Below are positions 12,001 to 25,000 of a stretch of DNA of 64,000 bases, one piece after another (the stretch's first letter is position 1; every line of letters starts with the position of its first letter). The stretch comes from Yamagishiella unicocca. Taxonomy: Eukaryota > Chlorophyta > Chlorophyceae > Chlamydomonadales > Volvocaceae. The stretch spans positions 2,006,001 through 2,070,000 of the forward strand of contig BDSL01000002.1 in the NCBI GenBank assembly GCA_003116995.1. Direction: 5' to 3'. A program made the position numbers and the translations under genes. The notes below the pieces were generated by a model. The model was not told the DNA's origin, searched no databases, and saw nothing but the letters and a program-made list of their open reading frames with translations.

Positions 12001-14616
12001 CCTGGAGGATAACGCCATTGCGCACGAGGCGGGTGATCTCCCCTGCGACAAAGGGCCGGCCGGCAGGCGGGTCAAGCAGCGCGCCTCATTTGGCCGGCAA
12101 GGGCCCCACTCGTGGGAGGCAGGGCACGACGGCTCCTGGCCCACCATCACGGAGCCACCTCGGGAGGGGGCTTTGAATCCCGGCTGGGTGTTGGAGAAAC
12201 CACTGGGTTGCTAGGCAGTGCTGGCCCGCCAGCTACACCACGCCTCACCCCTCGCGCCGCACCACTCACCCTTGATGGTGGTCAGCGTTTCGCATCGCAT
12301 CAGCTCGTCGCTGCTGTCGTCCAGGATCTGGCCGCCGTAGAAGAGATCGTCGGGTAGGCCCACGTGCGGCCGTTGGAACTTGCTGCTCGACAGTTTGAAC
12401 TTCCGGGAAATGACGCCCTGCGCGAGTAAGGGGTGATCATCAGGGCACCGGCATGCAGGCAGCCAAAAGCAGGTATCAGTGCATCGATGTGTTGAGTTTA
12501 GGGTTTTTTGGTTTTTGGTTTTAGTGCATACACATGGACGAGGCCATCTTGGGCTTCCGCGTGGACAAGAACACCACCGTGCAAGGCGACACCCCTTTTT
12601 CCCTCCATTTCTGATCAGCAATCGCGCCGTACCTCCAGCCCCAGCCAGAACAACCGCTTCAACGGTTTCGTCATGGAGTGTACGGCCTTATCGACGCGCC
12701 CAGCCGTGTAGTACGGCGGCAGCATGCCCGCCGTGCCACGGTTGAAGAGCAGGCGGCGGATGGGAATGCCCAGGATGCTCCGGGGCACGGGCCAGTGCGC
12801 CTGGCGGTAGAGCATGGTGACGGAGGAGGCGCAGCGACTGGACACCAGGCCGCACACACAGTCCATCGCCGTCTTGCCCGCGCCCACGATCACCACGCGG
12901 CGCCCCTTCGCCACAGACATGTCTGAAAAGTCCTGAGCGTGGATTTGGGTCCCAACAAAGGTTTCGGCGCCCTGCAAAATGCGGCAGGTAGAGGCGGTGG
13001 GGTGGTGTTTGATGGGAAGTGCTGGGTGGAGCCATCAGGGGAGTAGACCGGGATGCTCGGAGTGGGCGGCACGGCATGGCGGTAACACTGTATTTGCACT
13101 ACTTTCAGTATGCATGAACAGGAACATAATGACAGCACACGTCCCAGGAAGAAGGAGCACACATACGTTCAACATGCGCACGCATGTACCTTATACTCCG
13201 GGATGAACGGGTGGCTGTACAGTCCGCAGCAGATAACGGTGTAGTCGACCCGCATCTGCGCGATGCGATATCCGGGGTTTGCGGAGTTACGATAGGTAGT
13301 GGGCAAAGGGGTTCCTCGTAAGAGTGATAAAATGGACAGCGAGAACCGATGGGACGCAAGAGGACGCAAGAGGATCGCAAGAGGATCGCCGGGATCAGCG
13401 TCATCAGGACATGCCCGGGCCACAATGACCAGGAACACGCGCGGCTTGCAGCTGGTGCAAAGAGTATATGCCGCCGTCGCAGTAGGTACTCGCCTCCCCG
13501 GATCGCAACAGTGCGTATGCATGATCGTGTTGTAACCGAAAATGTTTTTAGCCCCCCAGGGTTGCGCGCTGTATTTGATCGTGCACGGCAGGTTTCAGCC
13601 TCAGTACGACACCTTCACGGGCTGAGAAAATCACCTATCCATATTATTTCCTTTCCCTTCTCCAAGCCACGCACCATTCCAGAGCCCGGGTCGCAGCGTC
13701 TACCCCGCCAGGCTGCCACGTCATCCCCGCCAGACTGCCACGTCACCCCCACCAAGCTGCCACGTCAAGCCATACCTTGTAGAACTTCTCCTGCACAGAA
13801 TCACAGAACAGGACCTCCCACTCCCGCGCCTCGGCGCACCATCGGAGGCGTAGCAACTTGCAGTTGAGCCGGATGTGTTCCATGAGCCCAAACTTTGCGG
13901 CGTACGCCTTCACATAGGTTTGCACTTGCTGTCCGGATGGGTACTCCTGCTTGGGCTGTAGCTCCTTGGGCCAGAGGAACTCGGGAAACTGGTACTGCCG
14001 CCATGGGACTACTCGGGCGGGAGGGCAAGGCCGCTATCAACTAGGGCGTTTTGAACGAGCTGGAAAGGGCAAAATGCGCGTTTTTTGCAAGCTGCTCCCT
14101 TGTTTGGTCTCGATTAATTACCCTGTGTCTGGTAACAGGAGCCCCATGCGTCGGCGCTGGGTCAAAGACCGAGCAGCCTTCTCGTAGAAGCCGCGACTCT
14201 CCGCACCACTCGCTCTCCCTCATATTATCGCCGAAACCATGTGTGTTATGCCCTTTAAACTTGTCTTATACTGTTTATCACGCTCAACTTACTTTGCAAT
14301 CCGTAGCCGTCATAGTTTCGTTTCCAAATGCCACCGATGTCTGCACTCGCTTCCAGGACAAGGACCTGGTTCGACGTCACTTAGGTAAGTGAATAATACA
14401 AGTATCATGCTGGCATATTATCAGCGGAGAGAAGCCGAGCTATGGCCCAGGCGCCCAGCTGTTGAGTACCTGCACCCCAAGACGGAGGAGTTGACGCGCC
14501 GTCGAAAGCCCCGCCACGCCGGCGCCGACAACTAGTGCCCTTCGTAGACATCCAGGTTCAGGTAACAGCGGAAGGTGTTGATGCTGACACGCGGGCGGCG
14601 TCCCCTCGGAGTTCAT
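9079..14616 (-). CDS. Flavin-containing monooxygenase with long disordered C-terminal tail
   Basis: A class B flavoprotein monooxygenase (FMO) using FAD and NADPH to oxygenate soft nucleophiles; substrate unknown. Ten exons: 14616-14470, 14365-14293, 14011-13776, 13255-13190, 12971-12633, 12417-12270, 12042-12002, 11582-11409, 10977-10774 and 10635-9079; 2985 nt, 994 aa. FAD-binding GAGVAG is at residues 31-36, with an acidic strand end (VLVLEA) and GGIW after it. The FMO signature FxGxxxHxxxF is complete (F179, G181, H185, F189). The NADPH motif is GAGKTAMD at 204-211, and the late motif YCTGY is near 362-366. The enzyme part ends near residue 525. About 470 Ser/Ala/Gly/Pro-rich residues follow, which plant and animal FMOs lack. 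The exact start is uncertain: ATG at 14652 is also in frame. An alternative last exon may exist (see next entry). Confidence 0.85.
11237..11294. repeat. 22-bp tandem repeat in an FMO intron
   Basis: About 2.6 copies of ctttacatgcagctggcgcc + gg, in the intron between the eighth and ninth exons. No coding role. Confidence 0.8.
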
Positions 14617-16780
14617 CGCTCCGCAACTTATGTTCTCTTTCGCAGCCTGCAATTTAACATCCAGCTCGCGCTATCTTAGCTACAATATGCATGCTGTATT
14701 AAAGCGAAAGTGAGGCAACCTGCCGCCTGTATCCTAACCGTGCAGAGTGAAGCTCCGAGGTCCATACATACTTATGGCTCTACGAAGAAGACAAAAACAG
14801 CATGTATGTCATTGGCGGAATTATGTCCAGAGAAAACAACCCTGCTGGTGGTTGGGTCTTGGGTGCAAAGGCGTTACGACATTACTGTGCCGTAAACGCA
14901 CGCGTGCCGCAAGTGCAATTAGGGGAATAGCCCCAACCCTCCAACTAGTCTTTGCATGGGTGCGAAAAATATGATTTTAAGGCCGTGAAACTGAACACCA
15001 CGAGTCCACGACGCGCGACTGGCGCCGCAGACGCCGTCCTGCTCCGGCGTCAGAACCATATATAGAGCCGCCTGGACTGCCTGCGTATTCAGAAATTTAT
15101 TGATTTCTTAAGAAAAATCCAATTGCTTACTACCTTCCGGACGCTTACGAGGAGTGCAAGGTATTGTACGAGCGATATTTTAGGCTACTTCAGGAGCTCA
15201 CAGAGCACCATAGCATGGCATCGTTCATTTTCGATGGCATATGTCAATATGGAAAGGGACTGCTGCAGATTTCGCATATCCATTACGTCAACAAGCTTTT
15301 CTCACGCCGTCAGAGCCCACCCTTCCGCTTAGATCAATTGTACACAAGCAGAGCTGTTGGCAGAGACGCACAATGCCGGGTCCGGTCGGGTACTCACGAG
15401 TATGCACGTGATGTTACGTTACATCAAATTGCACGGATCATCCCTAGTCCTTCCCGTGGCTAAGCGTGTGACCTGGTTGTACCGCATTTTCCTGCTATAG
15501 CTTATCAGCCCATGCCGGAACCAGCCTCTCTTGAACCGCAGGATGTAATTCTGCCTGTCTGCGTGGTGACCTGTGGTATTATCTTACCTGTTGATGCATT
15601 CGTGGCACCTTTTGAAGCAAGGACAGGCAAAGACTTTGTGAGGGCATAATTATAATCGTACGGCCTGCGCACTGCCTGCGTCACTGTCCTAATCCTACCT
15701 AACGTGCCCACTGACGAATGGCACTCCCGTTCCGTGTCGGCCCGTGCGCTCGCGGTGACTCGCGGTCGCCCGCCCACCCTAGCGGCATGCTTCTCATGGC
15801 GACGGCACGCGACGGCCGTCAAGTTGCCGCTTTTGGCTATTGCTGTCGTGATCGTCAGCGACAAGCACATTTACCGTCACCCACCGTTACTAGTGGCGCA
15901 CCACTGGTTGCGCCTGCCAAAGACTTAAGGGTTGGATAATTCCTTGTTTGGCGAGGTGATGGATTCCCTTTACAGAGCGGTTATGTTTCTGTTCATAATT
16001 AGGGTACGGTGTAATACTTTCAGAGGCGGGCCATGGGCGATAGATGCGCAGGTGTAACGACATGCAGACGCGGCGCCGCAAGGGACCTGCAAATGTTCGC
16101 AAGACAGCGTCGATTGGACAGGGAAATAAACCTTATTTTCGCCATTTGCCGGTGTTCGTGTAGTGTCGTGTCTCCGACAAAAGAGTCGTTAGAAGTCACG
16201 GCAGGAGTCGGCACAACCCAAATCGATGCCCAGGAATTACAAGCATTCGGAACCACGAGGATCAGAGGATGCTTGAAGGTAAACTTGTTGCGCTCTTGCG
16301 AGTGCATCGCATGAACGGGCTGAAGGCCCTAGGCGGCGTCCGCCAACGACTTTTATCATGGTGATCCTAATACCGGTAATGAGGCACAGTTTGAACCTTC
16401 CTGAAAAGATAGGGCGCGCTCACGTCCACGGACACGATCGGGCCCTTGTGCCTGCCCGGGATCGGGTCCACGATATGGCAGCGGACTCGGGGTGGACGGT
16501 TGGAAGTGATGAGGCGCTCCAAGAGGCTCAGACGCCACCTTCCCTCATCGACAGGACTCACACGACGGCGCAAGCACAGGCTCGGCAACCGAGGCCGGAG
16601 ACAGTGTTTTCCTGGATCCGTCCAGTCCCGACATCCGTCCGAGCTGTGCAGCAGGACCACTCATGTCCACACAGGCCCCTAAGAACGTGGAGACCTTGCC
16701 GGGCAGCCAACACCTCGCACCCACGCACCGCACACAGACGTGCCACATCCTAACCCACTTCCTCGACTGCTTAGGCTTCC
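14617..16780. other. Gene-poor stretch between FMO and MYND genes
   Basis: Holds the FMO promoter on the left and the 3' end of the MYND gene on the right. A TGTAA on the minus strand at 16,241-16,237 is a possible polyadenylation signal for the latter. The only protein-like item is the frame at 15,104-15,463, listed separately. Confidence 0.5.
15104..15463 (+). pseudogene. Protein-like open frame of unknown origin
   Basis: An open frame of 119 codons; the first ATG is at 15164. Its first 70 codons have a natural amphipathic look (YEECKVLYERYFRLLQELTE, then SMASFIFDGICQYGKGLLQI and HIHYVNKLF), while the end looks random. Codon use is A/T-rich (tat, ttt, cat), unlike every intron-containing gene here. 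I recognise no family. It may be the relic of a transferred or viral/element gene, or chance. Confidence 0.25.
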
Positions 16781-19700
16781 CTAAGCCGTGTCCTGGTCGC
16801 TTCCGCCGCTGCCAGGCTCCTCTCCCGCAGCAGGCGGCTCCGATACCACCGCCACCGACGCCGGTGTTGCTGCTGCCGGCTCTTCTGGCTCCGCAGCTGC
16901 CGCTGCTGCAGGCGCCCCTGCTGCAGGTGCAGCTGCTGCAGGTGCAGGCGCCTTACACACGCCCTTGTGCTGGGGCCAGTTCCCCACCTGGCAAGCCTTC
17001 GAGCAGTAGCGCACCCCGCGGCACTTACTACACAACTGGAACAGCGGCCCGCCAGCAGGTGGCGTGGCACCGCAAGCGCCGCATTGCCCGGCCGCTGGTG
17101 CCCCCGCCCCCGCGCCGGGGGCGGTAACAGCGCCACCGCTGCCTGCTTCACCACATGCCGCGGCTTCCACGGCCGGGGGCTTCTTCAGCTCCTGAGGCCC
17201 CTCCTGGGGCGACTGCGGCGGCCGCCGGGGCGGCTGCGGTGGGGGCAGCTTGGCCTGATCAGCCATGCGGACCAGGTTCATCATGGCATGGCCCCAGTTG
17301 ATGATGTCCTGCACCTGACCCTTCAGCCACGAGTGCGCGATGCGCGCATCCACGCCCTCGCCGACCTGCGGGCGCGCGATGGGGGCAGGCGACCGGGCGG
17401 CGGCGGCTGGGCACAGTCTTCAGGAGGGCGGGGGTCCGGCTGGCTGCCTACGCAGCCCGGCGGCCTTACAAGACCTACCCGGTTCCAACAGCCTTACGTT
17501 TAGCATCTATTCTCCAACGGGTGGCCATACTACCCCACCCTCGCCCATTCCCCGCTAGTAGCCTAGACAGCTCGCCGTCCCGCCCGACCAACCGACTTCC
17601 TTTCTGTGCCGGCTCACGGGTTTCCCCTGAACACGCCCAGCCAGCACCCACCGTCATGACGGGCAGGTCCCGCTCCGCCTGCTCGCCGGTGAACCTCACG
17701 CCCCAGTCCTCCAGCTGCACACCAATGGCGGGGGCCACCGTCTCCACGTGTCCGGCGAAGGCGCGGAAGAAGAGGCCGTAGTCACCGGGGTACGGCGTCG
17801 TGAAGCCGTCGGGCCCGGTTCCGGAGCCGGTGGGGCCCGGCGGCTCGCTGACGGCGTTGCGCAGGGCCCTCATCGTGTCCACGTATCCGTCTGCGGCACG
17901 TGGTTTCGGAGCAGGGCGTCGAATGGGGGCACGTGGTTCGGAGCAGGGCGTCGAATGGGGGCACGTACCTTACCGCTTCTGCTGCGCTGGATGTGCGATG
18001 ACTGGAGCTGCTGCGCTGACACGCGGACGGCGTCCCCGACCCACCAACCCTACTACTCGCAAGAGCGCCCATAAGCTATCGCGGCGGCCTGCATGTTTGT
18101 ATGCCATGCCGCACCCCCGTCACCTGCGGGTGCCAACCTACTCACCCGTCCGCCCACCAATTGTTTTCACATCCTCCTGTGACGGCACGTGTTTCCTCGC
18201 TAGGAACACACCCGAGAACCCAAACCCACCCGTGAACATGCTGAAGTTGTGGCGGATGACGAAGCCGCACGCCTCCACCACGTCCTCCTCGTTTTTCCCC
18301 ATCACGATGGTGGGCAGCCCCAGCAGAAAGAGCAGGTTCCGTATGGCACCCTCCAACTGGTCGAGCAGCCTGGGGTGCCGCACAGGGCGGCCGGGGGCAT
18401 AATGCGGAGTTCCCCGAGGACAGCGCGGCAGCCAGCTGCTTAACAAAAGGACAGCGAAGGTTGCTAAGACGCCGCACCGCAACAACTTGTAGCTCGGCTC
18501 CGAAGCCGCACACGCAAGACGACACCTAGTCCCGGATCCCCAGGGTTCCCCAGGGTAGGATCCAGGCCTGGTAGCCTTAGCCCTCGGTTCCCACCGCTTC
18601 CTCACGTCCACATTCTATTCGCCCATGCGCTGCTCCCCGTTTACCTCCTTAAAGGCACGCGACCAGGCGCCAGATCTGCGTATTTCCCCTCCGACCGCGG
18701 GGGCACCGCCGCCGGCGCCTCCGGCCCCTCCGCCTCGATGCGCCTCCGCAGCTCCGCCAGCCCATCCACCATCCCGTCCAGAGGCTCCCGCAGCGCCGTC
18801 ATCGTACCGGGCCGGAGCAGCCATGCGCGCTGCGGCGCGAGACCCGCGGCCGACAGCTCAATGCCCCGGATGCCCAGACCAGCCAGGTTGGCCACAAAGC
18901 TGATCGCCTGCGCTGCCAGCGCCAGACGCTCCTCGTACAGGTCACTAGCGCCCTCGGATGCCGTGGCTGACGTCGCCTCAGAACCCGTAGCTGCGGCCGG
19001 GGCTGTGCCGGACGTCCGAAGGTCCTCCAACGCCGCCATCCGGGCGACCGCTGCCGCCGCGCCGGCGGCGGACGCCGCCTCTCCCTCCGGCAGCGACTCC
19101 GCTGCCGCCAATGTGCCTCCGCCGCGCCCCGTGGCCACTGCCGCGATGAGCATGAGGCGACCGGCCATGTCTATCCGCTGCAGCAGCTCCCGGAAGGCCC
19201 TGCAGTGCGCCGAGGCTGCTCGGGTGAGCTCCCAGCACGTCTGGATGCAGCGCTGCGCTGTGCCTAGCCCCGCTGGGCTAAGCAGCACGTCGGGGTTGAG
19301 GGACAGGAAGGTCAGCTGCGAGACGAGCAGCTCGGCCACCTCCGGCCTGGACGCCACGGTCTCCAGGTTCCCCGCCGCTGTGCCTGCCAGAAGTGTGATG
19401 GTGCAAAGCACCAGCACCACGGCCTGGCTGAGGTGCTTTGACATGTCGCCAACCCTGGTTTGGTTATGGTTGTGGGTGACGGTCACGTAGCGCGGGGGGG
19501 GGAGGAAGACTCAGGGCCGAGGCTCTTGTGGTGCGAGCTGGGTCTTGGGAGGTTACGGGAAATGAGGGCTAGGACTGTCAGGCGATGTTGTGTCTAAGTG
19601 TCATAATCTAGGTGCTGGGAGGACGAGCGAGGGGATTGCATTTGTCTATTTGTGACCAGGGGCAAACGAGCCCTGGAGCGGGGGTGCAAGGGGTTTCACA

Positions 19701-20272
19701 CACAGCGGGGCCGCCTATCGCCGCCATCCAGCCGCTGGGTGATTTGCAGCACAGGCAAAACATGTACAGCGATGAGCTCGTCGCCTTTGCAACTGCCCGG
19801 GCCCGACTACCGGTAGGTAAACGTTGACCGACGCCACAGCGACAGGTCGTTCATAATCCATACCGCGCAGCGCCCATCCCACCAACCCCAAACGTCCGAA
19901 GGAGAACGTATCTCACTTCTGGTGCAGGCGGACCAGCGAGCTCAGGAACTGGTGTTCGTCAAGCACGGCCGCCAGTCGGCGGTCGCTGCCCACAAGCACA
20001 TCATGGACTGCAAGGAGCTGCCGATATGAGAGTGGGCTCTCAGGATCGAGTCCAGCTATGCTCGTGCTGAGCGGAGAAACAGCCAATGCGGTGAAGAGCT
20101 TTTGGGACCCGGGCGCCTGGCTGGGATGCTCATCGAGGACGGCCTGCACCTGTGCGATCACAGGCTGCACCAACGCTGCACGCTCGTCTAGCGTGTTTGC
20201 ATCGGAAGCGGCGGCCAACAGCGCTTTCCATCCCGGCGGGCCGTTGTCAACCTTCGATCCCTTTGCTACCAT
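16781..20272 (-). CDS. 709-aa protein with C-terminal MYND zinc finger
   Basis: Five exons: 20272-19917, 19454-18645, 18369-18230, 17890-17652 and 17365-16781; 2130 nt, exactly 710 codons. Residues 1-500 are helical and Ala/Leu-rich, including a hydrophobic stretch (AVVLVLCTITLLAGTAAG) near residue 130 and a conserved-looking block (GAIRNLLFLLGLPTIVMGKN). A Pro/Gln linker leads to a complete MYND finger at 610-652: C610, C613, C627, C630, C636, C640, H648, C652. An Ala/Pro-rich tail follows. MYND fingers bind short proline-rich peptides. This layout, a long helical repeat-like body plus a terminal MYND, is a large family in volvocine algae with no known function. The start was chosen as the first ATG in the conserved reading (MVAKGSKVDNGPPGWKALL); in-frame codons upstream to 20410 are possible. 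A 33-bp tandem duplication lies in the third intron. Confidence 0.8.
17897..17966. repeat. 33-bp tandem duplication in a MYND gene intron
   Basis: Two near-perfect copies of cacgtggtttcggagcaggg + cgtcgaatggggg, the second lacking one t, followed by a third partial cacgt. Confidence 0.8.
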
Positions 20273-22006
20273 TGCCTGTATACCACTCCTGCGAGTTCGT
20301 TCTTGGACCAATTGGACCAGATCTGACCGCCGATCTACAGTTGTAATCAGTACTTGTAGAGAAGTCCTGTTGCCGCGTGTGGTCTGCTGTGATATACTTT
20401 TGGACTGCAAAGAGCCAAAGGTTGCAGCAATAGTGATGAGTGCGTACAGCGAAGCCTATGATAATGTTCAAATATGTGTACGTGTTATGCTGTTGTGGGT
20501 ACGCGCGCCTGATCTACGATTCTACGGCACCTCCCAAGTTCGGACGTTCGGCTGGATCGATTTCGACATCCAAGGCATCCCAGAAACCTTGCGAAGCCTA
20601 ACGACGTTCTTACCATGTGTAAAAGTGAGCTTGGGGAAAAGAGTCGGAACTGCAGATTAAATTCAGTTCAGGTCGCAGGTGCTGCACGAGAGAAACACAA
20701 CGTCTCACCGATTGAGGGATATGTGTGGCGAACTCGCCGGAGCGTACTGTAGAGACGTTCAGTGCAGAGGCAGATTGTGTTTCAGAACTGGCAATTCGCC
20801 AGGAAAGACAGCAACCGACAGACAAACCGACTCCTATGCCAAACCGCTATGGGACAGCAGGCCGGGAACGGGAGACATGCCCCGCAGCTCAGTTTCGTCT
20901 GTCACTAACAGCACCTGTTGCACTCCTCGGTCTGCCGTTCAATGCTGTTCCTAAGCGTGTCTTTTCGACCTGGCCTTCCCCGACCACCCTGACCCATGGA
21001 TCCGAATGCTGCTGAGGCGGCAAACGCGGTCGGGTCATCGGTGTACCGTGGCGGCGCTCGACATCCAACCCTTATGGCACGCGTCGCTCACGCGTGGGGT
21101 CCCGGAGTTTAAGAGTTGAGAAGCTCATCGTGGTGAACGCCCCAAGTCGACCCAAGCGACGTCCGGGAAAGTAGCCCAGCGCAGCACAGCCAGCGGCCTG
21201 GGCACATTTCTACCGGCCGGCACACGCAGCCGGCAGCTACGTCGAACACATTTACAATCGCAAGACACTGTGTGTACCGGTGGGTCGCGGTGAAGCCATG
21301 AGGCATGAACTAGCACGGCTCCATCGCTATGAAACGATGTGTAAGCTGAATCTTCCACCAGTATAATTCCCGGTTGCACGGACGCATTAAGATGCACTGT
21401 AGAGTTGCGTCGTTTTAAGCCATTGTGGCCTTCGCCTTAGGCGTCCGTCACGCCAAAATGGCATTGGAGCCTTCTTGCATTCCATAGTGCTGCGCTGCTC
21501 CGGTGACAAGTGGCCGCGGGTATTGGCCATCGTTATGGCCAATAGACAGGCCGACAAATCACACACATGTTATGAGACAAATCTGAAACGAAGTGTTATT
21601 CGCGAGGGATAGGCTCAAATACACGGGGAGAACGATTAGTTATGATAAGTAAGTGCCTCGAACGTCCACAATATACCAATAGGTGTAATACTTGGAGCCG
21701 CGTGCCTACTCATATAATGTATGTACAAAAATTGTGTAAATATTGTTTTCAGTAAACGTTTGTATTTTGTTGCGGCGACATCCGGCCTCCCCTGGAGTGG
21801 GGCACCCCGTCCTTAACATTTCCCTCTCTCTGCAGTCGTCCTCTTCCGGCCCTGCAAAAAAGCGGGCCATCTCTGCTCTACAAACCCTCCAACCGCTTTC
21901 TTTTCGCGGGCCTAGGAGCCCTTTTGGTGAGCCCGCCACTTGGTTTAATTGCCCCCCGCGCCGTCTCACGCACCAAGGGTCCCGCGCGCAGAGCAAACTG
22001 GCCAAC
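20273..22006. other. Intergenic, divergent promoters of MYND gene and eIF4A
   Basis: The two flanking genes face away from each other, so this stretch should hold both promoters and 5' untranslated regions. I recognise no coding segment. The DNA is richer in A+T than the genes, especially around 21,540-21,770. Confidence 0.5.
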
Positions 22007-25000
22007 ATGGATGCTGCTGTTCCGCCGGAACAGAGGACTGGTTTCGATGACCGCGCCTTCGATACGAAGATGCAGTCCTTGTAAGTGCCGCCGCCCCTAC
22101 TGCAGAAGGATGCCAGGCCGCCTTCTCGTTCTGACGCCGCTATTTCTTCATACGCAGCCTGGCCAACAACCAGGATCAGTTCTACACTGACTGGGAGGAG
22201 AGCTTTGAGAGCTTCGACCAGATGAACCTGCACGAGAACCTGCTGCGCGGCATCTATGCCTACGGTGGGTGCCACCCGCGTGGCCGCAGCAGCATAATTC
22301 CTTTGCAAATTCAGCTTATGGAGCTTATACGCGGGGTCCTTTGGACATTCGAGGCTTGGCTTGGCCCCTGGACAACCGGACGAAGCTGTGGACGGACGTG
22401 GGAGCAGCCCATGATGCATGGCGGGGCATTTAAGCAAACGGTGCATGATCACAGGCCTGGAGCCTCACTGGATTAGGGGCTTGGGTTGACACCGCGCCTT
22501 TTGCCGTTGCCATCGGACTGAACTCCACAGCACTTCTGCCATCGTCTGCATTTGTTGGCACAGTAGCAGCTACAACGGTTAACCTCCTCAGAAAACTTGC
22601 TGCCCGCCGGAATGGGGTGGGGAGGCGTCCCATGAACACTGGGAACGGGCAACTTGAAAAGGCGGGAAGACAGCACCGGCGGGAAGGCCGCTGGAGCATT
22701 AGGCTGGCGTAGTGTGTGCCAGGGGCGCACCTGTAGAGAAGCAGCAATCTGCAACCTGGTGTGCATAGGTTAATCATCCTTTATTCCTATGCCGCTCACA
22801 CCATCGGTGCGTCACAGTGATAACCCTTTCCCCTCCCAGGTTTCGAGAAGCCCTCGGCCATTCAGTCGAAGGGTATTGTCCCGTTCACCAAGGGCCTGGA
22901 TGTGATCCAGCAGGCCCAGTCCGGCACGGGCAAGACGGCCACCTTCTGCGCCGGCATTCTCAACAACCTGGACTACAACCTGAACGAGTGCCAGGCGCTG
23001 GTGCTGGCCCCAACCCGTGAGCTGGCGCAGCAGATCGAGAAGGTCATGCGCGCCCTGGGCGACTTCCTGCAGGTCAAGTGCCACGCCTGCGTGGGTGGCA
23101 CCAGTGTGCGTGAGGATGCCCGCATCCTGGGCGCGGGCGTGCAGGTCGTGGTGGGTACCCCCGGCCGCGTGTTCGACATGCTCCGCCGCCGCTACCTCCG
23201 CGCGGACAACATCAAGATGTTCGTGCTGGATGAGGCCGATGAGATGCTTTCGCGCGGTTTCAAGGACCAGATCTACGACATCTTCCAGCTGCTGCCGCCC
23301 AAGCTGCAGGTGGGCATTTTTTGCCGGCCGTTGCATGTCATACACGTCTCTGTTGCATGGGGCTTGAAGTAAGCCATGAAACATGCATGTCTGTTGGGGT
23401 AGGAAAGGAAGGGGACTGCCGGATGAAACGTGAAGGCGTGAAACAGCGCTGCCAAGCTGATTGACACGTGGTTATGTGGGTGCTGGAGGGTGCCACTGCC
23501 ACGGCTGGAGCAGCGGCCCTGGCGACAGGAGTAGCGGCGCAGGCGGAAGCAGCTGTCGAGCGGAGGACGAAGCGTGGCAGCTGCGGATGGGTTTCCATCG
23601 GCGGTGCCTGAAGGTCCACCTGCGGCGTCAGGTCACAGTCATAGCAGCTCTTTCAGCAAGAGCTGCAACCACGAGACTGGGCAGCAGAGGCGAGCCGGAG
23701 ACGCGCGCAGCAGCCTCACCGCGCAACGCGGCGCAGCTCCAGCGCTGCGCCTTTCTGTTGACATAACGAGGCCATCGGCATTGTCGGCAGTAGCCAAATG
23801 TCGACCGGCATCCACTTCTTCGCGCAATACTGGCGTTTTGACAGCATTGGCATCGTGTCCATGTCGCGCAGAAGATAAAACAGTAGCATCAGCTTTTAGC
23901 GAAGCCTGCTGTCGCTGGTGTCTAAATAAAAAGCTACACAAACGCACAGAATAGGCGTCCATAAGTACTGCAATGCACCTCCCGTGCCCGGGTTCGTGCT
24001 GGAATGCATACCGAATGGGTTGTTTTACCGACGGCGAATGGTTGGTCCCATCTGCAGGTGGGCGTTTTCTCGGCTACCCTGCCCCCTGAGGCGCTGGAGA
24101 TCACCCGCAAGTTCATGAACAAGCCCGTGAGCACCTGGGCGGGGGGGCATCTGGGGCGGTTGCGATGCTGTCACTGTCCATATAGCGAGGGACCAGGCGT
24201 TGCGCAAAAAACGTCGTGTCGAGATGTGCGCTGAGGACATGTTGACAATCCGTTGCAGTTCCTTGAGAAGCCCCTTGCCTTCGGCTCCCCGCTAACAGCC
24301 GTACCTATCACGTATTACTTATGTCACATCCTCCCCCGGCGGCCAACGGAAATGTTAGGTGCGCATTCTGGTCAAGCGCGATGAGCTGACCCTGGAGGGT
24401 ATCAAGCAGTTCTACGTCAATGTGGACAAGGAGGAGTGGAAGCTGGACACTCTGTGTGACCTGTACGAGACACTGGCCATCACCCAGTCCGTCATCTTCG
24501 CCAACACTCGCCGCAAGGTGGGAAGTCAGGCGGGCGGCGCCCTGATGCAGGGCTTCACCTCGATCTCACTTTCGGCTGACATATCCTCCGAAGTGTGGTG
24601 TCGTTGCTGTTTGCATGGCATGCTGATGTTCATCTGCCGGCGCGGAGCCGGGATATGTGTCGGTCGCCGTCCATCATGGATAGCATGGTAGCCCTTTGTT
24701 CCGCCTTGGCTGTTGGCGTCCATGCGCCGGCCCAGGGAATGCCATACACCCACCTTTCCAGCGCCGCTTCGGCAAACTAGCCGGGGAGCATGCTAGTGTC
24801 CGTTACGGCTTCGTCAGTCGTTTGTGCTGCAGTTGGCTGCCTTATAAAGCGAGCCAATGGAAAGTCGTCACAGCGGATACCAACTGACAGCAGTGTACGT
24901 TCGGAGATACGTAAACGATTGCGTTCCGTCTTTACATTTGCCATCGGTCAGCGACGAGGACTGAGGACTTCTGTAATGACGTGCCGTGTCCGATTGTGTC

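Noticed and set aside
18738..19490. 250-codon plus-strand frame
   Set aside because: Antisense to the second exon of the MYND gene.
22812..23384. 190-codon minus-strand frame with a plausible-looking protein
   Set aside because: Antisense of eIF4A exon 3; the plus strand encodes all DEAD-box motifs.
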